Below are positions 57,203-64,000 of a stretch of 64,000 nucleotides of DNA, piece after piece. Position 1 is the first letter of the stretch, and the number at the start of each line of letters is the position of its first letter. The DNA is from Phlebotomus papatasi (Eukaryota > Arthropoda > Insecta > Diptera > Psychodidae). The stretch is taken from assembly GCF_024763615.1 (NCBI RefSeq), contig NC_077223.1, positions 39,866,627 to 39,930,626 of the forward strand, in the 5' to 3' direction. A program made the position numbers and the translations under genes. The notes beneath the pieces were generated by a model. It was not told the DNA's origin, did not search any database, and saw only the letters and a program-made list of their open reading frames with translations.

Positions 57203-59193
57203 GGAATTTCCAAGGTTACTCAAATTTGGAATACCGACACATTTTTTCGTTCGAATCTATAGAATCCACGGAATCACTCATAAGATTCTAATAGAATCTG
57301 AAATGACATTCCTTGAAGAATCACTGGAATCAAATGGAATCACAAAATCATTCTTACTCAATATTCCGCGATAGATAATGATAACCCATAGTACATTACA
57401 GATTTATATGGAGTTTTTTTTTTATTTTCCAAAGAAAATTGGACATTTTCAACTAAAACAACAATCATAGCATATGTCTCATTCGAAAAGAAATATGATT
57501 TCTCCCGTGTCGAATACAAGATAAAAGACCCAGTCAGCAAATGAGGTTAAGGGGGACCCCTGGGATTCCAAGAAAAAAATTGTGAATTGTGAGGCGCTAA
57601 ATTTTGTCCCAAGTTCAATATTTTGTATAGATTGAGGTGCCCATTATTTTGGATTGATAAGAGGATCTATTTAGAGGCAAGGATGCAGCTAGGATTTTAG
57701 CAAAACAGGATTCAAATTGGAAAACTATCCCCAAAAGAAATCGTTTTTTTTTCGAACGCAAAGAACAAAAGTTTCCTAAAAAATTTGTAAAAATTAGCTG
57801 AATTGTTATGGCCTTGAGCTTAATTAAAAATCAATAAAAGGAAAAGAGAATCCAATTACGATCTGTTTTTTGAGGAAATCACTGTGCCGATTTGAGAGAT
57901 TTTGTCGGATTTAGACAAAGGGTTACAAAAGCGTTTTTATGAGTCTGAGTGTGTAGCTTTCCGTTCCAGGAAATTGCATTTATAAGTTTGAGGATCCCAA
58001 AACCATGTTCTTAGAGATTAAATCAGCTTTTATCATTATATGCTTGAAAATCAGAATTAAACTTATTTTAATCCATTTTTGATGATTTTAAGTGATACAG
58101 ATACCACTTAATCAGATTAAATCGATTTCCAAAAATAAGTACTAGCTTTTATGTTTTAAGGAAAATGGATTAAAACCACCTTAAAAGAAGATTTCGACAA
58201 ACTTTCTGTTGAAAGTTCACAATAAATTAATTATCAAGTCGTTTATGATTATATTAACTTATATTCAGACGCATAACATTCCACAAAAAAATCCAGTGGA
58301 AATTCTGATAAAAAAAAAAATTTTTTACATGTTTAAAATAAAGCGTTTAATTAATACTTTTCGTTGAAGAAAATGGTGGGATTTGATCAAAAATGGACTG
58401 ATAATGGTCTTTTTAGAGTTTCACAAACTTTCTTTCAAAAATTAAATTCTAACCCTATTTTGATTATTTTGAGGCATGATGTGGAACGCTTTCTAACTAA
58501 ATATTTCCTAAACCTGAGGGCCAATTTTTGAAATTCTCACTCGCACCCGCGAGCTCTTTAGTGGCCGAGAGAAATTGACTCGCACACCCCGGAAATTCTT
58601 GAGTACGTGCAACGAGTACTTTATGTTATGAAGAAGTCGTTACAGAAGGATTTGAATCTACGGGGTGTGCGAGTGGATTTCTCTCGGCCACTAAAGAGCT
58701 CGCGGGTGCGAGTGAGAGTTTCAAAAAAATTCTCACTCGCACCCGCGAGCTCTTTAGTGGCCGAGAGAAATTGACTCGCACACCCCGGAAATTCTTGAGT
58801 ACGTGCAACGAGTACTTTATGTTATGAAGAAGTCGTTACAGAAGGATTTGAATCTACGGGGTGTGCGAGTGGATTTCTCTCGGCCACTAAAGAGCTCGCG
58901 GGTGCGAGTGAGAGTTTCAAAAATTGGGCCTCTGTTCTATAGCGACATTGTAGCTCTTCCTATCGTTCAAAAATTATCTTGATCGTATTTAGCAACATCT
59001 GAAATTCGATAAATTCGAAGATATCTGAGATAAACAGAATCACAGGATGGAATAATTGAGAATCACAGAATACCGAATTGAATTATTAAGGGAATCACAC
59101 ATTTAGAATAATTAGAAACACATTGGAATCCCATGGAATAAACGGAATATGGGCACCAATTTTCCATCTTGAGTAACCCTCTTGGAATTTCTA
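57203..59193. mobile_element. ~2 kb TIR element with GAATCAC subterminal repeats
   Basis: GGAATTTCCAAGGTTACTCA at left and TGAGTAACCCTCTTGGAATT at right are imperfect inverses. Near each end, GGAATCAC/GAATCA/GGAAT motifs are densely repeated (57268-57350; 59036-59150). This pattern of short subterminal repeats is usual for non-autonomous elements of several superfamilies. The interior is non-coding and holds the duplicated palindrome at 58533-58924. The right end lies about 150 bases before the AIMP1 start codon. Confidence 0.5.
58533..58924. repeat. 196-bp palindrome in an exact tandem duplication
   Basis: A unit beginning ATTCTCACTCGCACCCGCGA and ending in the inverse TCGCGGGTGCGAGTGAGA has arms of about 58 bases around a ~60-base centre (GTACGTGCAACGAGTAC). 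The unit at 58533-58728 is followed at once by a second copy at 58729-58924, and I saw no differences over the repeat. GGGCC-type outer bases (58518, 58927) suggest one original element whose interior doubled. It is much GC-richer than its surroundings. Confidence 0.85.
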
Positions 59194-59345
59194 ATAAATC
59201 CTGCATCTTATGTATTTTTTCATTAAGTCACATTGAAAATCTGTGACGCCAAAAGCTAGCGTAGGCTTATGTAATCCCTTGTTCTTGCTTGTTGCTTTGG
59301 ATGTACACGAGAGTTTTTCGCTTTTTTCCGCAATTTTCGCATAAA

Positions 59346-60272
59346 ATGAGTGCACTGCAGCGTGTTATTGCTAATAACGAATTGGCAGAGAATCTCATAT
59401 CATCCCTGAAGACTGAAGTAAGATAAAAAATGCAATTTATTCTTACCATGTAGACCTAACCTCAAATTCTTCCCGGAAAGATTACTGCGATTCGTGGGAT
59501 GAAGATTGAGGAGAGGAAGAGGCAGCTCAGAGAGGAAAATGCTCGGCTTCGGGTTGAAATTGAAAAGGCCAAGGCTAAGTTGATCCAATTGGAATGTTCA
59601 AATGGAAAGACACAAATCCCGATCCCTGGAGAACAAAAACGGGAAGTTGCAGGTGTAAAAGCTGAAAAGAACCAAGTGATGGCCGATCGGGGTGAGAGTG
59701 ATGCTCAAAAGCCGCCGGCAGAAAAGAAGCCCAAGAAGGAAAAACCAAAGGCTGCGGCACAGCCTACTCAGGAAGCTCCAGTTGATGTGGGACGGTTGGA
59801 TTTCCGTGTTGGGAAGATTATTGAAGTGGCTCGTCATCCGGACGCTGACAGTTTGTATGTGGAGAAGATTGAGTGTGGAGAGGCTCAACCGCGTACAGTG
59901 GTGTCTGGCCTGGTGAAATTTGTGCCCCTGGAGGAAATGCAGGATCGCATGGTGGTGATACTGTGCAATCTCAAGCCGGCTAAGATGAGGGGTGTTACAT
60001 CTGAGGCAATGGTCATGTGTGCCTCATCTCCTGACAAGGTTGAGATTCTGATACCCCCGGAGGGAGCAGTACCTGGTGACTTAGTTCACTGTGCAGGATT
60101 TGAGAGGCAGCCGGATGCTCAACTCAATCCCAAGAAGAAAATCTTCGAGACTTGTGCTCCGGATCTCAAAACAAATGAATCCATGGTGGCGTGTTTCCGT
60201 GACTCACCGCTAGAGGTTGCTGGCAAGGGTGTGGTTCGTGCCCCGACTCTCAAAAATGTTACTGTGAAATAA
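59346..60272 (+). CDS. AIMP1: AIMP1 (p43/EMAP II-type tRNA-binding protein)
   Basis: Exons 59346-59417 and 59481-60272, with a 63-base intron, give 287 residues. The N-terminus (1-60) is a Leu/Lys/Glu-rich helix (SALQRVIANNELAENL, then RKRQLREENARLRVEIEK) that would anchor the protein in the multi-tRNA-synthetase complex. A charged Lys/Pro/Ala linker follows. From about residue 127 the OB-fold tRNA-binding domain starts (VGRLDFRVGKIIEVARHPDA), with DSLYVEKIECGE, VSGLVKFVPLEEMQ, LCNLKPAKMRGVTSEAMVMC, and an EMAP II-type C-terminus (ETCAPDL to the end). It delivers tRNA to synthetases in the cytoplasm. The start context is ATAAAATG. AATAAA signals follow at 60319-60330. Confidence 0.95.
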
Positions 60273-60359
60273 GGCGGGAAATGCAAAAGAAAATAGTTGT
60301 CCTTGATTTTTTTTTGGAAATAAACAATAAATCCTGAAGTTACAGAAGTTTTTGTAAAT

Positions 60360-61440
60360 TAATTAATTTTTGCTCAGTTGAGGTTGGAAAATCAATTTGA
60401 ACTTCCAACGAACGCGGTCGCGTGATGATCGTGCTTGCTATCGCGTGGCGAAAAAACGCGATCACTTGCAGAGTATTCAGGGAAGTCCACTTCTTTCAGT
60501 TCCCATTAAACTGCCGCCGTGAACGGTTGATATTTTCTGGCCATCGCGCACGCAATAAGTCTCTAATGCTCCGGGAAAAAAATACACAAAACGAGAGCAC
60601 CTGAGTAATTGCTGGATTTATGTGTTAAGTGTTTGGAAGTGCAAAAATAAACAGTTTTTTAATGAAAAATCAGTGATATTGTGCGCGGTTTTGCAGAATT
60701 GTGGCTTGGTAATTACACTTCTATTTCATTTACCTTTTTTTAGTTACTTTGTGAAACCGTAGGAAGTGCAATTTGCTAGAGAAATACTCAAACACCGAGA
60801 GTTTCTTGATCTTTTCTTGTTCTCTTGTGAACTTCTTGCGCATTATGCACTGCACAAAGATCACATTTTGCGGATGGAAAAATGATTTGAGAAAGTGCGC
60901 TATTTAATTCAATTTATATTTATAACGTCCTCCAGAGAGAGAGAGACTGAGATTGCGTCAAATGTGTTTGATGAATGGGAATTGACCATTTTATCTGGAT
61001 AAATAAATCTCTCTGGGAAGTTTCCTCTGCCACTCATTGTCTCGCAGTTTCCTTCTGTTGATCATTGTTGATCATCGCCAACAAACAGAAAATTGTGTTT
61101 TTTTTTCTTTTGCGGAAAAATCGCCAAAAAATCACGAAGAAGGAAGAAAAAAAATTTTGTGTATTCCGTGCAAGAAAAAAGATAGACAAACTCGAAATCT
61201 TTAATTACACCAGTAAATATTTTGTTTTATATCTGCTTTGCACAAGATTTTTTTGTGCAAATGTATTGCCATCCTTGAAACTATTTAGAAATTTGTGAAA
61301 AATATTCTAAGAAAGTTTTCAAGGAAGTTTTCTAGTTATTCCAAGAAATTCAGTGAAAGTTTATACTGAGAACGAAAAGCATTTTCCAATAAAATTTTCA
61401 CATTTGCGGCAAATTTTCCAATTTGTAAGAACTTGAAAAC
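60360..61440 (+). promoter_or_regulatory. Probable promoter and 5' leader of a gene to the right
   Basis: A CpG-rich patch (GAACGCGGTCGCG, CTATCGCGTGGCG) at 60407-60470, unusual here, is followed by typical non-coding leader sequence with GA-repeat (GAGAGAGAGAGAC near 60935) and no long frame. A donor-like TTG|GTAATT lies at 60709. This fits a first non-coding exon of a plus-strand gene whose coding part lies past the window. Inference only. Confidence 0.3.
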
Positions 61441-61457
61441 ATTTTGCTATTATACTG

Positions 61458-62140
61458 CACTCTTAGGAAAAATTAGTTCGTACAAGCTCATATGCAGTTA
61501 TTAGAACTATAAAATATAGTAAATATAGACCCAACTATATATTTAGTTTGGGTAACTAAATGAAATAGTTGACCACAGTTAGTTAAAGTATCCTTTTCAT
61601 TTAGTTATCATAACTAAATCAAAATAGTCATGGGTACTATAACATATTAGTTCCAATTACTAAATAAATAGGGTTGATACCCATCTTATTGGCTGTAATA
61701 ACTATATGATATTAGTTGTGGTTACTATATAGCATTCATTGTGATGCATATTTCTTATTAGTTGCTTAAAATTCGAAAGAGCTTCAACGCATTACTAAAA
61801 TAAAAACCACTCTTTACTATTGGAAAAGTAGTCATAACTTTATGAAAATATAGGCCCATCTATTTACATTGGTTGTGAGAACTAAAAGGAATTAGTGACC
61901 AATATTAGTTGGGATAATGATTTCATTTAATTAACACAAGCAAATATAATTGTATGAAAGCATTATGAAATAATTGCCGCAACTTATCCACGTAAATATT
62001 GTCTTATATTCTCACTACTAATAAATTTATTATGAGCATAATGTTTTAAGAATATAAGAACTATTTTAAATAGATTTGATAATAATCGCCCGAACAACTA
62101 ATTTTCATTAGTAATCGCGTCTAAACTTTTCTAAGAGTGT
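61458..62140. mobile_element. MITE, CACTCTTAGGAAAA ends, AACTAAAT-rich
   Basis: CACTCTTAGGAAAAA at left and TTTTCTAAGAGTG at right are inverted (about 683 bp). The interior repeats TAGTT/AACTAAAT motifs many times in both orientations. No coding capacity. Confidence 0.65.
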
Positions 62141-62351
62141 GGCATTTATTTTATTCAATCCTAGAGATATTCCGCACAGAAGCAATTTTTTAAAGTTGCG
62201 AAATAAGAAAGATTTTTAAAAAGTCAACAGCGTTCTTCAATTTGCATAATTCTTAGTCACTTTTTGTATTATTTCATGACTCATTAAAAAACTCAAGTAA
62301 AGCCCTGCAGAATACGAATTAGATTAGAGTGACAAGAAATTTAATACAGTA

Positions 62352-62543
62352 GGGTAAAGTGGTACTAGTTGGACAGGGTTTTTTTTCTTGATAAATTTGG
62401 TACTTAATTTTTATTTGTATATTTTTAATGCTTTAGTTTTACAATTTGTTTCCTTGTACTTAAAAAAAAATTAGTACTGTATTTATCAAGAAAAAATCCC
62501 TGTCCAACTTGTTACACTATGTCCAACTTGTATCTTTTTACCC
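62352..62543. mobile_element. MITE, GGGTAAAGTGG ends
   Basis: TA|GGGTAAAGTGGTACTAG at left and CTTGTATCTTTTTACCC|TA at right with TA flanks (192 bp). Longer inner arms (GTTGGACAGGGTTTTTT / AAAAAATCCCTGTCCAAC) make most of the element a hairpin. Confidence 0.75.
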
Positions 62544-63092
62544 TATGACTCTTATTGTGTCGACGTTTTTATTTGCTAAAATTTAGTTATTTATTTCATG
62601 TAGTTACGTGTTTAGTCTATCAAGGCCTCTACACATTGGGAACAATTGTCGTTAAAAAATATTTTTTTTAAGAAAATTGCACTGCAGTGTAGGTGCAAAT
62701 GTCGAAATTCTGTCAAAAATACAATTTTTTAGAAAAATTGGCCCCAAGTTGTCTTAAAATTTCATGTTTTTATTAACCAAAATAATTTACAAGTTTGACA
62801 TCTATCCTAAAATTTTACACATTACATCAAGAGTGTTCATAAAAAATTTTTGCGTTGACACTATTGGAGTCGTACTGTATTCTTTCTTGACGTACATTTG
62901 TTTTTCTTTATGAAAAAATATTTACTGGTGCTGGTTCTTATATGAGATGCTATAATTGTGATCATTCTTACACAAATATTTGAAATTTTGTCATTTGTAT
63001 TAACGATATTTTTTAATCCGTTTACCTCACGCATGTCATTTTTTTTGTAATAATAAGCAAGACAAATTTTCTAAATATTTTTTATGACATTA

Positions 63093-64000
63093 GGGGAGAC
63101 TGGGGCAAAAAGTCACAAATCGAAAATTTCAAAATTCAATATCTTCCAAGATAAATAAAATAGCGACTTAAAATTTTTTTCATAGATGGCCTCCATAGGC
63201 CTTCTTCAATGTCGTAAGTTTCTTAGAATTCGAACAAGCAATTTAGAAAATAGAAAATTACGAAATTTTTAGCCATATTTTTGAAATATTTTCCGTGTAG
63301 AAGATATCAATTATTAGCTATTTATTTTAAATTTGATGCGCTGGTGAATATTTCTTAAATTATCTGGATATTCTTTGAATACGAATCCGCTATCTATTTT
63401 ACAATTTTACAGAGATTCTTTTCTCCAGAAATCCTTTTATTAAAAACGACCACTTGGGGTAAAAAGTAACAAAAGCTATGGAGTAAAAACTAACAAAAAC
63501 CTAAGCTATTTCTGATGTCTTACGGCGAAAAAAAACGTCAATGTCATGTGTCGCCGCTTGATGTTTGCATTGGTCAAACGATTTGCAGTCTTTTGTGTGT
63601 TTTTTTTTTGTAAAATAGGTTGAAATGCGCTTTTCTCGCTCAGATAGAGAAAACGGTATTTTACAAAGATGTAGAGGAATAAATTTTCAATGAAAATATG
63701 TAATCTAGTCAATCTAGTTATATAATTTAAATTTACGGAATCCCGTAATAAAGCGAATTAAAATGTGATAGTATCTCATCTGGTACTATTTGCCCCAGCA
63801 TTTTTGAGAATGATCACAAAATTACCTTTTAGGAAACGGCTCGATAAACGTATTTCCTTACAAAATAGAACAAAGTGACTTTCACAGAGTTGTAGAGCGG
63901 TAAATTTCCTATAAAGCTGTGCTAATTACAAATTTTGAAGGTGCTCGGGTAGCTTGTAAAAAAATAAAGTATCCGTTTTGTGACTTTTTGCCCAAGTCTC
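63093..64000. mobile_element. MITE, GGGGAGACTGGGGC family, cut by the window end
   Basis: TA|GGGGAGACTGGGGCAAAA at left. The sequence aligns with 29412-30321 for nearly its full length with scattered differences and small indels. The right end (TTTTGCCCAAGTCTC) runs into the window end, one or a few bases short of completion. Confidence 0.85.

Noticed and set aside
59575..59888. Minus-strand frames over AIMP1
   Set aside because: Antisense shadows of the well-supported AIMP1 exon.
1..64000. CRISPR array, operon or bacterial origin
   Set aside because: Repeats have no uniform spacers, genes have spliceosomal introns and there are no bacterial-type operons; the window is eukaryotic.

Overview
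The window looks like nuclear DNA from a dipteran insect. It is AT-rich and full of short spliceosomal introns, insect-type gene families (odorant receptors, fatty acyl-CoA reductase, pdm3, Ggamma1) and many small transposon-derived repeats. A nematoceran such as a sand fly or midge is my best guess, but the sequence alone does not fix the species.

Layout. 0-3 kb: repeats and unexplained DNA. 3.2-6.2 kb (-): a complete four-exon fatty acyl-CoA reductase with a clear TATA/Inr promoter; its first intron holds three transposon-derived elements nested in one another. 7.9-8.2 kb (-): a possible tiny transcription unit. 8.2-14.8 kb: MITEs, retroelement debris and a few non-repetitive, possibly regulatory stretches. 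14.85-30.52 kb (+): the last eight or nine exons of pdm3 (POU class 6), ending in the POU-specific domain and homeodomain, plus an in-frame micro-exon that would insert 18-19 residues inside the POU-specific domain. Its introns carry MITEs, a dead mariner and a dead non-LTR retrotransposon. 30.5-37.9 kb: possible long 3' UTR, then repeats. 38.0-41.5 kb (+) and 44.3-45.6 kb (-): two convergent odorant receptor genes with the same three-exon plan, with a pogo/psq-type transposon-derived gene lacking most of its DDE core between them. 46.8-49.1 kb: dead Tc1 and MITEs. 49.5-51.2 kb: the convergent pair Ggamma1 (+) and V-ATPase subunit c'' (-), the latter with an E-box/CLEAR octamer near its start. 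51.4-59.2 kb: a dense repeat block (jockey 3' end, hAT scrap, snap-back hairpins, a degenerate ~290-345 bp tandem array, an exactly duplicated palindrome). 59.35-60.27 kb (+): AIMP1. 60.3-64 kb: a probable 5' leader of a gene to the right, then three more elements.

The host genes do not form one pathway. FAR makes fatty alcohols; the receptors and possibly pdm3 relate to olfactory neurons; Ggamma1, the V-ATPase subunit and AIMP1 are housekeeping. The dominant biology of the window is its load of non-autonomous DNA transposons. Many different small elements share the same end design (TA target, terminal GGG/GGGG), others have TTAA targets, and several are nested.

The most interesting single signal is the conserved-looking cassette exon within the pdm3 POU-specific domain. 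All exon joins were made by eye from splice consensus and reading phase.
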